A program made the translations under genes and the position numbers. The notes under the pieces are model-generated. The model did not search any database and was not told the origin of the DNA. It saw only the letters and a list, made by a program, of their open reading frames with translations. This document shows, piece after piece, positions 5,833 through 12,142 of a stretch of 12,159 nucleotides of DNA. The stretch's first letter is position 1. Each line of letters starts with the position of its first letter. Origin of the DNA: Pseudomonadota bacterium (GTDB lineage Bacteria > Pseudomonadota > Alphaproteobacteria > Sphingomonadales > Sphingomonadaceae); assembly GCA_030271595.1 (NCBI GenBank), contig JARXKO010000029.1, forward strand, positions 1 to 12,159, given 5' to 3'.

Positions 5833-6062
5833 TCCTGCTCCCGCCCCCAGATTTTCTTGAGCAGGCGCGGGGCGAAGATCGCGTCCATCGCCCCCAACAA
5901 GGCGACAATCGCGCCGATTTGGGGCCAGCCGCCGGGCCGCAGCACGTCGGCATAAGCGATCGCCACGCCGAGCAGGAATATGGCAAGGCCCATCAGCCGC
6001 ACGAGCATGAATATGGCGAAGCGCCTCCGCCACAGGGCTTCGTCCTTATCGGCATCATCCAT
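5829..6062 (-). CDS. small two-helix membrane protein of unknown function
   Basis: A 77-residue protein with a charged cytoplasmic-looking head (MDDADKDEALWRRR), a first membrane helix at about 15-38 (FAIFMLVRLMGLAIFLLGVAIAY), a short Pro/Gly turn, a second helix at about 47-64 (WPQIGAIVALLGAMDAIF) and a basic tail (APRLLKKIWGREQE). By the positive-inside rule both ends should face the cytoplasm. I do not recognise a named family. I chose ATG 6062 because it overlaps the end of the HAD phosphatase gene by eight bases; a longer reading to 6122 would lie almost entirely inside that gene. The 3' end overlaps ATP12 as GTGA. Being locked between two overlapping genes strongly supports it being real. 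Its position next to an F1 assembly chaperone hints at, but does not show, a role at the membrane with ATP synthase. Confidence 0.75.
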   Translation of the reverse strand: MDDADKDEALWRRRFAIFMLVRLMGLAIFLLGVAIAYADVLRPGGWPQIGAIVALLGAMDAIFAPRLLKKIWGREQE

Positions 6063-6720
6063 CGGTCCGGCTCCGCGCAAATGGGAGAATGTCGGCCGGC
6101 GTTTCGGCGACGGTGACCGCACCGGCGCGCACTAGCTCGGCGCTGTCATGATAGCCCCAGGCGACCCCGACCGGGACCGCACCGGCCGACACCGCCATGG
6201 CCATGTCATAGCTGGTGTCGCCGATCATCAGGCAGTCCGCGGCTGCGGCACCCGAATCGGCCAGCGCCTCGAAGATCATCGAGGGATGCGGCTTGGACGG
6301 GTGACGATCGGCGGTCTGGAGCGAGACGAAGCGGGCGTGGAGGCCGTGCGCCTCGAGGCAGTGGCGCAACCCGCGGTCGGATTTGCCGGTGGCGACCGCG
6401 AGCAGCCAGCCGTCACCCTCGAGCGCGTCGAGCAGCTCGAGAATCCCCGGATAGAGCGGCTCCTCCACCCGCCCCGCCGCGCGCAGTCCGATGAACTGCT
6501 TCTTATAATCTTCCGCCAAAACGAGATGTTCCTCGCGGGTCGCATCCGGGACCAGCCCGGCCATCGCCTCGGTCAGGCTGAGGCCGATCACGCGCCTCCC
6601 GACACTCGGCGGCGGCACCGCAATCCCGTGCTGCTCGAAGGTCAGCCCCAGCGCCTCGGTAATCGTCGCGCCGCTGTCGACCAGTGTTCCGTCGCAATCG
6701 AAAATCGCCAGCCTGGTCAT
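6055..6720 (-). CDS. HAD-IA hydrolase, phosphoglycolate phosphatase-like
   Basis: A 221-residue haloacid dehalogenase-superfamily phosphatase. All four HAD motifs are present: I, DCDGTLVDS with nucleophile D8 and acid/base D10; II, T111 in VATGKS; III, K143 in SKPHPSM; IV, D168 and D172 in MIGDTSYDMAMA. The helical cap between residues about 16 and 85 is the C1 type of Gph/PGP-like enzymes (TEALGLTFEQHGI, IGLSLTEAM). Phosphoglycolate salvage is the usual annotation, but the true substrate cannot be told from sequence; small sugar phosphates or nucleotides are alternatives. The start is certain because motif I begins at residue 8. The ATG overlaps the RluA stop as ATGA. It has no Shine-Dalgarno, since the preceding bases are the CCCAAR repeat, so translation probably depends on ribosomes finishing the RluA gene. 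Confidence 0.92.
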   Translation of the reverse strand: MTRLAIFDCDGTLVDSGATITEALGLTFEQHGIAVPPPSVGRRVIGLSLTEAMAGLVPDATREEHLVLAEDYKKQFIGLRAAGRVEEPLYPGILELLDALEGDGWLLAVATGKSDRGLRHCLEAHGLHARFVSLQTADRHPSKPHPSMIFEALADSGAAAADCLMIGDTSYDMAMAVSAGAVPVGVAWGYHDSAELVRAGAVTVAETPADILPFARSRTDG

Positions 6721-7901
6721 GGTTTGGGCTTGGGTTTGGGCTTGGGTTTGGGCTTGGGCTTGGGCTTGGGCTTGGGCTTCGCTGTGGAAGCCGGCTTGGC
6801 GCCGCGCCTTGGCTTGGCCGCCGGGTCCGTCCCCCGCGATCGCCGCTCGCCCTTGCGCTCGCGGCGCCGCGCCTTGGCCGCAGCGGCGACCTTTTTCTGC
6901 TTCGCCGCCGGGCCCGCGACCGGCTCGTCGAGCGGCATCATGTCCCCGGCCATGGGCTCGAAGCCGATCATCTTGAGGCTTTCGGCGAAATGCGGAGGGA
7001 GCTCGGCGGTGACGTCGATCTTGCCGCCCCCGGGCGCGTCGATCCGGAGCCGGCGCGCGTGGAGGTGAAGCTTGCGGCTGATGCCGCCGGTGAGGAACGC
7101 CTCGGGCCCGCCATATTTGGCATCCCCGACGATCGGATTGCCGATCGCCGCCATATGCGCGCGCAGCTGGTGGGTGCGCCCGGTGAGCGGCTGAAGCTCG
7201 ACCCAGGCGGCGCGGTTGCCGGCGCGGTCGATGACCCGGAAACGGGTCTTGGCGGGCTGTCCATGCTCATGGTCGATATGCATTTTCTCGCCGCCGGTGC
7301 CGGGCTGCTTGGCCAGCGGCGCATCGACCATGCCCTGGTCGGCATCGGGCACGCCGGCCACCAGCGCCCAATAGACCTTGCGCGCGGTTCGGCCAGCGAA
7401 GCTCTTCGCGAAATGCCCCGCCGAGCGAGCGCTGCGCGCAACCAGCAGCGCCCCCGACGTGTCCTTGTCGAGCCGGTGGACCAGCTTGGGCCGGCCAAGT
7501 TCGTCATCGGCCAGTCCGTCGAGCAGGCGGTCGAGATGCTGACTGGTCTTGGTGCCGCCCTGGGTCGCGAGGCCCGGCGGCTTGTTGAGAACGAAGGCGT
7601 ATGCGTCGCGATGGATGACCATCTCGCGCACCATTTGCTCTTCCTCAGGAGTCAGCGCGATTCGAACGCGCTCGGGCCGTCCCCCCGCTTGCTCGGGCTC
7701 GATCGGCGGCACCCGGATTTCCTGGCCAGCCTCGAGCCGGTCGCCGGGGCTGGCACGCTTGCCGCCAACCCGCAGCTGGCCCGTCCGCGCCCAGCGCGAC
7801 ACGAGGTTGAAATTCGCCTCCGGCATATGGCGCTTGAACCAGCGGTCGAGGCGGATGCCGTCGTCGTCGTCGTCGACTTTGAAGGTTCGGGTGTCGGCCA
7901 T
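6717..7901 (-). CDS. RluA-family 23S rRNA pseudouridine synthase with KP-repeat tail
   Basis: The enzyme isomerises uridines to pseudouridine in RNA, in this family usually 23S rRNA (RluC- or RluD-type; I cannot tell which). With start ATG 7901 it has 394 residues. Residues about 15-66 form an S4 RNA-binding domain (DRWFKRHMPEANFNLVSRWA). The catalytic domain runs from about 100 to 310 with nucleophile D145 in KLVHRLDKDTSGALLVAR, RKVYWALVAG and the LTGRTHQLRAHMAAIGNPI motif. Beyond it is an unusual tail of about 60 residues (334-394) rich in Lys, Arg and Ala, ending in ten Lys-Pro dipeptides. Such basic tails may add RNA contacts. The start at 7901 is preferred over an upstream TTG at 7919. 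A run of Asp codons (VDDDDDG) sits near the N-terminus. It heads the overlapping operon with the HAD phosphatase, the small membrane protein and ATP12. Confidence 0.93.
   Translation of the reverse strand: MADTRTFKVDDDDDGIRLDRWFKRHMPEANFNLVSRWARTGQLRVGGKRASPGDRLEAGQEIRVPPIEPEQAGGRPERVRIALTPEEEQMVREMVIHRDAYAFVLNKPPGLATQGGTKTSQHLDRLLDGLADDELGRPKLVHRLDKDTSGALLVARSARSAGHFAKSFAGRTARKVYWALVAGVPDADQGMVDAPLAKQPGTGGEKMHIDHEHGQPAKTRFRVIDRAGNRAAWVELQPLTGRTHQLRAHMAAIGNPIVGDAKYGGPEAFLTGGISRKLHLHARRLRIDAPGGGKIDVTAELPPHFAESLKMIGFEPMAGDMMPLDEPVAGPAAKQKKVAAAAKARRRERKGERRSRGTDPAAKPRRGAKPASTAKPKPKPKPKPKPKPKPKPKP
6720..6779. repeat. TTTGGG/CTTGGG hexanucleotide tandem repeat, G-quadruplex-capable
   Basis: The plus strand carries (C/T)TTGGG units with nine GGG runs separated by exactly three bases between 6726 and 6776. 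On the coding minus strand these are CCC-AAG or CCC-AAA codons and encode ten Lys-Pro dipeptides at the end of the RluA-family protein; the last proline codon overlaps the ATG of the HAD gene. The array satisfies the G3N3 quadruplex pattern more than twice over on the plus (template) strand. The six-base unit keeps the frame whatever the copy number. The AAA/AAG mix at the left end and uniform AAG at the right suggest recent expansion of one variant. Confidence 0.9.
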
Positions 7902-7926
7902 GACGCTGCGCTTACCCAACCATCGC

Positions 7927-7976
7927 CGTCATTGCGAGCGGAGCGAAGCAATCCAGTCGCCGAGCATCTAGACTGG
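7927..7976. repeat. CATTGCGA dispersed repeat, second copy
   Basis: CGTCATTGCGAGCGGAGCGA followed by AGCAATCCAGTC matches the left arm of the element at 3034. ATTGC (7931-7935) and GCAAT (7948-7952) are inverted, and CCAGTC (7953-7958) pairs with GACTGG (7971-7976), the expected centre of a full element. The second outer arm is missing or has decayed. It occupies the gap between the unknown 134-residue gene and the RluA gene and overlaps the former's stop codon. Confidence 0.7.
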
Positions 7977-8372
7977 CGCAGCGCTATCGGCCCAAAAGTC
8001 GAACGCTTGCCCATGCAACCGCATGATCAGCTTCGCCGCCCGGGGCCCTTCCCACAGCCCGGCATAATCGTGCGCCTTGGCCCCGCCGACCCACCAGCCC
8101 TGCCCCGGCAGCCCGTCCGACTGGCGCACGACCAAGACCGCAAGCTCGGGCTCGCCCCGCGCCGCCGCCTCGTCATCGACATGGCCGAGCACCGCGCACA
8201 GTGCGCGCATCTTGGGCCGTGTGAATTGATGCCCGAGCAGTCCGAGCATTTCCGAATAAGTGATCGCCAGTCGCGCCCTGGCCGAAGCGATCAGGATCGC
8301 GCGCACTTCCGCAGGGTCGGCGAGCAGCCCGGCGCGCTGCCATTCGTCACCGCCGCCGCCGGGCGCGCTCAT
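7968..8372 (-). CDS. conserved-looking protein of unknown function, 134 aa
   Basis: I do not recognise this as a named family. The 134 residues are soluble, with no signal peptide or membrane segment. The most constrained-looking part is ITYSEMLGLLG (37-47), then RPKMRALCAVLGHVDDEAAARG (52-73) and the strand ELAVLVVRQSDGLPGQGWW (76-94). The order 'ITYxExxxxLG ... ALxxVL ... LVV ... GxPGxGWW' is loosely like the winged-helix domain of alkyltransferase-like proteins, but the PCHRV-type active site is absent, so this is only a suggestion. The ATG at 8372 overlaps the stop of the DUF4893 gene as ATGA, which supports the start and a shared transcript. The last codons (CCA GTC TAG) lie inside a dispersed repeat, so the C-terminus may have been shaped by insertion of that element. 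Confidence 0.75.
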   Translation of the reverse strand: MSAPGGGGDEWQRAGLLADPAEVRAILIASARARLAITYSEMLGLLGHQFTRPKMRALCAVLGHVDDEAAARGEPELAVLVVRQSDGLPGQGWWVGGAKAHDYAGLWEGPRAAKLIMRLHGQAFDFWADSAAPV

Positions 8373-9055
8373 TTGGGCTGGTCGGCGACCGGCGTCAGTT
8401 CATAGACATCGAGCTTCGAGCTGCCCTGCGGCCACGGCACCACCAGCCGCCATCGGAACGCCCCGATGCGTTCGAACACCCCGGTCATGTCGCGCTTGGG
8501 ATCGTCGCCGTAGGCGAGCGTCTTGTCCTGCGCGCCCATGGCGATGCTGCCGAGAAAGATCATGCGCTTGAGGTCGTCATCCTCCCACAACCGCCCCGCC
8601 GGCCGCTGGCTTCCAGTCTGCTTGACGAAGGTCAGCTGGTCGCCTTCGACCTCGATATAGCAATAGAATGGCTTGAAGCTGTCGAACGTTTTGCCCTTGG
8701 CCCCCGAGCGCCCAAGCTGGATCAGCCGGCAATAATAGCTGCCGGGAGTGGGATCGGGCCGTGCCAGGCCTGATCGAGGACGCAGCAGCTCGCCCTCGCG
8801 GCGGACGTCGCCGGGGTTCGACTTATTGGCCTCGGCGAGCGCCGCCGACCAGGCCAGGCCGAGCCGCGCGATGCGGTCTTCGTCGGCATCGCTTGCAACC
8901 GCTTTCCACACCTCGGCCTTGAGCGGCGCGCCGACCGTCACCGACGGTGTCATGCCCGGCGGCAGCTTGGGCTTGGTCACGCACCCGCCGGTCACCGCCA
9001 GCGCCCCGAGCAACAAGGCAGCGCGAATCATCGCTCGTGATTGGACAGGCGGCAT
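8369..9055 (-). CDS. DUF4893 family exported protein, probable lipoprotein
   Basis: The 228-residue protein begins with a signal sequence (RAMIRAALLLGALAVTGGC) whose C25 could be lipidated, though the lipobox VTGGC is not ideal because position -3 is Thr. The mature part matches my memory of DUF4893: PTPGSYYCRLIQLG (103-115), FKPFYCYIEVEGDQLTFVKQ (128-147), TGSQRPAGRLWEDDDLKRMI (147-166), FLGSIAMG, YGDDPKRDMTGVFERIG (182-198) and FRWRLVVPWPQ (200-210). Two cysteines (109 and 132) may form a disulfide in the periplasm. No function is known for the family. I chose ATG 9055 because GGGAGAG stands about 6-8 bases upstream; ATG 9031 would give a shorter but still valid signal peptide without a Shine-Dalgarno. 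It overlaps the downstream unknown gene and is divergent from rarD. Confidence 0.85.
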   Translation of the reverse strand: MPPVQSRAMIRAALLLGALAVTGGCVTKPKLPPGMTPSVTVGAPLKAEVWKAVASDADEDRIARLGLAWSAALAEANKSNPGDVRREGELLRPRSGLARPDPTPGSYYCRLIQLGRSGAKGKTFDSFKPFYCYIEVEGDQLTFVKQTGSQRPAGRLWEDDDLKRMIFLGSIAMGAQDKTLAYGDDPKRDMTGVFERIGAFRWRLVVPWPQGSSKLDVYELTPVADQPK

Positions 9056-9163
9056 CGCTGACTCTCCCGGAAACGACCATTGCAGGGCACTCGATCGAGT
9101 TCAACCAAGCTAAGGTTAACAAATCCTTTCACTGGCGCCGCGGCGCACGCTAGGCGCGGTCAG
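9056..9163. promoter_or_regulatory. divergent intergenic region with two perfect palindromes
   Basis: This 108-bp gap separates the DUF4893 gene (leftward) from rarD (rightward) and must hold promoters for both, but I see no convincing -35/-10 pair in either direction. It contains two perfect 12-bp palindromes: ACTCGATCGAGT (9089-9100) and GCGCCGCGGCGC (9135-9146), the latter in the probable rarD leader. A short AT-rich stretch (TAAGGTTAACAAAT, 9111-9124) between them is the likeliest melting region. Either palindrome could bind a dimeric regulator; the evidence is symmetry alone. Confidence 0.35.
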
Positions 9164-10081
9164 ATGAACCGGGCGGATCGCACCACGGCAGCGGCGCACA
9201 AGCATCGCAACGGCTTCCTCTACGGGCTCGGAGCCTACGGTTTGTGGGGCGTCCTGCCGATCTATTTCAAGGCGCTCGGCGATGTCCCCGCCTTCGACAT
9301 CGTCGCCCACCGGATCCTGTGGTCGCTGCCGTTTCTGGCGCTGCTGGTGACGCTCGGCGGCGGCTGGCGAACGCTGCGCTCATGCGCCGGCAATGCGCGC
9401 ATGATCGGGCTGCTCACCCTGACCGCGCTGCTGATCGGGACCAACTGGCTGCTGTACGTCTATGCGGTGACCAGCGGCCACATCCTTGCTGCAAGCTTCG
9501 GCTATTACCTCAACCCGCTCGCCAATGTCCTGCTCGGCCGGTTCGTCCTCAAGGAGCATCTGAGCCGCGTCCAATGGGCCGCCGTGGCGCTGGCCGCGGC
9601 CGGCATTGCGGTGCTCGCCGCGGGTGCGCTGGGGCAATTATGGATCAGCCTCGTGCTATGCGTCAGCTTCGCCAGCTACGGCCTGATCCGCAAACTGCTT
9701 CCGATCGATGCCGTCGGCGGGCTCGCGGTCGAAACCGCCTTGCTGTTTCCGCTCGGCGCGGGTTGGCTCGCCTGGCGCTGGGCGAACGGCGCCGCGCTGT
9801 TCGCTCACGGCCGCGGCGATGCGATCCTGCTGGTCCTCGCCGGCATCGTCTCGACCACTCCCTTGATCCTCTTCAACGCCGCCGCCAAGCGGCTTGCGTA
9901 TTCGACGTTGGGAATGATCCAGTTCCTCGCCCCGACCCTGCAATTCCTGCTCGCGGTGCTGGTGTATGGCGAACGTTTCACGATTGCCCACGCCATCGCC
10001 TTCGCCGCCATCTGGACCGCACTCGCGCTCTATGTCACCGCACTGATGCGCAAACCGCGCCTGCCGCAGGCGCCCGAATGA
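9164..10081 (+). CDS. rarD: RarD-type EamA/DMT family transporter
   Basis: A 305-residue inner-membrane protein of the drug/metabolite transporter superfamily, RarD branch, normally with ten helices from two EamA repeats. RarD-typical sequences are present: GLGAYGLWGVLPIYFKAL (21-38), AHRILWSLPF (48-57), GTNWLLYVYAVTSGHILAAS (92-111), GYYLNPLANVLLG (113-125), SFASYGLIRK (168-177) and GMIQFLAPTLQFLLAVLVYG (250-269). The substrate is unknown; the old label 'chloramphenicol-sensitive protein' should not be read as evidence of drug resistance. The ATG at 9164 places the first helix about 17 residues in; the Shine-Dalgarno is weak. A small membrane protein gene follows 16 bp downstream on the same strand, probably co-transcribed. 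Confidence 0.92.
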   Translation: MNRADRTTAAAHKHRNGFLYGLGAYGLWGVLPIYFKALGDVPAFDIVAHRILWSLPFLALLVTLGGGWRTLRSCAGNARMIGLLTLTALLIGTNWLLYVYAVTSGHILAASFGYYLNPLANVLLGRFVLKEHLSRVQWAAVALAAAGIAVLAAGALGQLWISLVLCVSFASYGLIRKLLPIDAVGGLAVETALLFPLGAGWLAWRWANGAALFAHGRGDAILLVLAGIVSTTPLILFNAAAKRLAYSTLGMIQFLAPTLQFLLAVLVYGERFTIAHAIAFAAIWTALALYVTALMRKPRLPQAPE

Positions 10082-10097
10082 TGTTAGGAACCCGCTC

Positions 10098-10319
10098 ATG
10101 TTGAATGTCATCTCGATCATCGTCGGACTGGTCGCCCTGGTGTGCGCGGCCATCGCCTTCTTGCCGTTGCTCGGCTGGGCCAATTGGCTGATCATCCCGC
10201 TCGCCGTGATCGGCGCCGCACTGGGCATGGCGGCGCGCGGCACCGCCGGCCGCAACCTTAATCTGTTCGTGATCATTGTCGGGGTCGTCCGACTGATGCT
10301 CGGCGGCGGGATTATCTAG
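10098..10319 (+). CDS. small hydrophobic membrane protein, 73 aa
   Basis: The 73 residues form three hydrophobic stretches, about 3-24, 27-46 and 55-73, separated by LLGWANW and a basic loop (ARGTAGRN). The arrangement with the C-terminal RLMLGGGII resembles a widespread type of small membrane protein of unknown function that ends in RLxLGGGI; this is from memory and unnamed. TTAGGAA stands eight bases before the ATG and supports the start. It lies 16 bp after rarD on the same strand. Its TAG and the TAG of phaC on the other strand are the two readings of one CTAG, so the genes end on each other. Confidence 0.78.
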   Translation: MLNVISIIVGLVALVCAAIAFLPLLGWANWLIIPLAVIGAALGMAARGTAGRNLNLFVIIVGVVRLMLGGGII

Positions 10320-12082
10320 CGCGCCTTGACGTAGCGTCCCGGGGCGTCCTCGATCGCCTTGACCTTGCCCGCGCCGGGAATGCGCGCGCCAACCGCCGCG
10401 GTCGTCGCCGGATCGCGCGCCTTCAGCCACTCGACCCAGTCGGGCCACCAGCTGCCCTTGTGCTCGCTGGCACCGGCGATGAAGCTGGCGAGATCGGCGG
10501 GATCGCGGTCGTTGATCCAATATTGATATTTGCCCGCCGCCGGCGGGTTGACCACCCCCGCGATATGGCCCGACCCGGCAAGCACGAAGCGCTTCGGCCC
10601 CTGGAAATGGTCCATCATTTTCCACACGCTTTCGGGCGGCGCGATATGGTCCTCCCGGCCGGCCTGGATGTAGGACGGGGTCATCACCTTATCGATGTCG
10701 ATCTTGACTCCGGCGACGCTGATCCCGCCTTTTTCGACCAGCTTGTTGCCCTTGTAGAGCGTCTCGAGATATTCGCGGTGCCACCCGGCCGGAAGGTTGG
10801 TGGTGTCGCTGTTCCAGTGGAGCAGGTCGAACGGCGCCGGCTCCTCCCCCAGCAAATAATTGTTGACGACGTAATTCCAGATCAGGTCGCGACCGCGCAG
10901 TAGATTGAAGGTCGCGGCCATATAGCGCCCGTCGAGATAGCCCTTCTCCGCACTCAGCTGGCTGAGCAGTCCCATGGTCTCGTCGCCGAGGAACAGTTTC
11001 AAATCGCCAGCCAAACTGAAATCGACCTGAGCGGTGAAGAAGGTCGCCGATTTGACCTTGGCCGACTGCCCCTTGGCCTCGAGATAGGCGAGGGTCGCGG
11101 CGAGCGTCGTGCCAGCGACGCAATAGCCGATGACATGGGTGCTGGGGACGTCGAGCACGGCGCGCACGGTATCGATCGCATCCACCTGCCCGCCCAGCAC
11201 ATAATCGTCGAGCGTGATGTCGGCGAGGCTTTCGTCGGCCGATTTCCAGCTCACCATGAACAATGAAATGCCCTGGTCGACGCAATATTTGACGAAGCTT
11301 TTTTCGGGCGTGAGGTCGAGGATGTAGAAGCGGTTGATCCACGGCGGGAACACGATCACCGGGGTCGCAAGCACCTTGTCCGTCGCCGGCGTGTACTGGA
11401 TCAACTGGTAGAGCGGGGTTTCGTGGATGACCTTGCCCGCTGTCATCGCGAGGTTGCGCCCGACCTCGAACGCGCCCGGCTTGGTCTGGGTCAGTTGCCC
11501 GGCCGCAATGTCTTTCAGCATATTGGCCAGGCCCTTGAGCAGATTCTCGCCGCGGGTATCGAGCGTTCGCTTGAGCACCTGCGGGTTGGTCAGCGCGAAA
11601 TTGCTCGGCGCCATGGCATCGACGAAGCTTTTGGTGGCGAAGCGCAATTTGCGCCGCGCCGGCTCGTCCAGCCCGTCGATCGTGTCGATCGACCCGAGCA
11701 ATTGATCGGACAATCGCAAATAGGTCTGGCGGATGGTGTCGAAGATCGGATTTTCGGCCCACTCCGGCGCGGTGAAGCGGCGGTCGCGGACCGGCTGCGC
11801 TTCGCCCGGCGGCACTGCCGCGGTCACTCCGCCGAGCATCTTGCCCCAGGTTTCGAGCCCCTTGGCCCAGGCCTGAGCACCGGCGCTCATCAGCGCCATC
11901 GGGTCCGCCGCGGCCCCCTCGCCTGGTTCGCCGAAGGAGAAAGGCGGCGCCGGCCCCTTGCTCGCCTGGTCGGCCCAATATTCCATCATCATCTGCTGCG
12001 CCCGGCCCATGACATGCGTCCAGTGCTGCCAGTCCTCGAGCGTCGGCAGCGGCGGGATGTCGGTCTTGGTGTCGTCGGTCAT
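10316..12082 (-). CDS. phaC: class I poly(3-hydroxyalkanoate) synthase
   Basis: PhaC polymerises hydroxyacyl-CoA into polyhydroxyalkanoate at the granule surface. The 588-residue length fits class I, active without a PhaE partner. After a variable N-terminal region (about 1-95) the PhaC N-domain leads into the alpha/beta-hydrolase core with the catalytic triad C321 in VIGYCVAGTTLAA, D478 in GREDHIAPPESVW and H506 in GSGHIAGVVNPP. PPWINRFYILDL and the tryptophan-rich KGSWWPDWVEWLKARDP tail are also typical. The box reads GYCVAGT rather than GxCxGG; I recall this variant from other alphaproteobacterial synthases, so it is probably functional. I chose ATG 12082; an upstream start at 12151 would translate a dispersed repeat. 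No other pha gene adjoins it here, but a phasin gene lies about 6 kb away. Confidence 0.96.
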   Translation of the reverse strand: MTDDTKTDIPPLPTLEDWQHWTHVMGRAQQMMMEYWADQASKGPAPPFSFGEPGEGAAADPMALMSAGAQAWAKGLETWGKMLGGVTAAVPPGEAQPVRDRRFTAPEWAENPIFDTIRQTYLRLSDQLLGSIDTIDGLDEPARRKLRFATKSFVDAMAPSNFALTNPQVLKRTLDTRGENLLKGLANMLKDIAAGQLTQTKPGAFEVGRNLAMTAGKVIHETPLYQLIQYTPATDKVLATPVIVFPPWINRFYILDLTPEKSFVKYCVDQGISLFMVSWKSADESLADITLDDYVLGGQVDAIDTVRAVLDVPSTHVIGYCVAGTTLAATLAYLEAKGQSAKVKSATFFTAQVDFSLAGDLKLFLGDETMGLLSQLSAEKGYLDGRYMAATFNLLRGRDLIWNYVVNNYLLGEEPAPFDLLHWNSDTTNLPAGWHREYLETLYKGNKLVEKGGISVAGVKIDIDKVMTPSYIQAGREDHIAPPESVWKMMDHFQGPKRFVLAGSGHIAGVVNPPAAGKYQYWINDRDPADLASFIAGASEHKGSWWPDWVEWLKARDPATTAAVGARIPGAGKVKAIEDAPGRYVKAR

Positions 12083-12089
12083 GGGTCGC

Positions 12090-12118
12090 CCTATAGCCGC
12101 CATTGCGACCCCGGCCAA
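12090..12118 (-). promoter_or_regulatory. possible phaC promoter overlapping a repeat element
   Basis: On the minus strand TTGGCC (12113-12118) is followed after exactly 17 bp by TATAGG (12090-12095). Each box matches four of six consensus bases. Initiation would fall almost on the phaC ATG (12082), implying a leaderless or near-leaderless message unless another promoter lies beyond the window; an AGGG at 12089-12092 is the only Shine-Dalgarno-like sequence. The -35 box lies in the loop and stem of the repeat's hairpin. Confidence 0.35.
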
Positions 12119-12142
12119 CGAGCCGGGGGAAGCACTCCAGTC
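12099..12142. repeat. CATTGCGA dispersed repeat, third, divergent copy
   Basis: GCCATTGCGA and AGCACTCCAGTC at the ends match the other two copies (GTCATTGCGA ... AGCAATCCAGTC). The middle is replaced by a GC-rich hairpin: CCCCGGC (12109-12115), a six-base loop, and GCCGGGG (12122-12128). It lies immediately upstream of phaC. The inner arm seen in the other copies would lie beyond the window edge, if present. Confidence 0.55.

Noticed and set aside
6720..6779. The hexanucleotide array as a CRISPR or telomere-like array
   Set aside because: The unit is only six bases with no spacers, and it lies in frame inside a protein-coding gene, so it is a coding microsatellite.
7861..7877. Trinucleotide TCG run at the start of the RluA-family gene
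   Set aside because: Five units coding for a short Asp run are common in high-GC genes and there is no sign of instability.
6684..8405. A 573-codon open frame on the plus strand, opposite the RluA-family gene and its upstream neighbour
   Set aside because: It is antisense to a clear pseudouridine synthase, begins in a Gly-Leu-type repeat translated from the hexanucleotide array, shows no recognisable domain and has arginine-rich composition typical of a high-GC shadow frame.
9164..10081. Reading rarD as a drug-resistance gene
   Set aside because: The historical name refers to a chloramphenicol-sensitive label; family members are widespread chromosomal transporters of unknown substrate, and nothing here indicates resistance.
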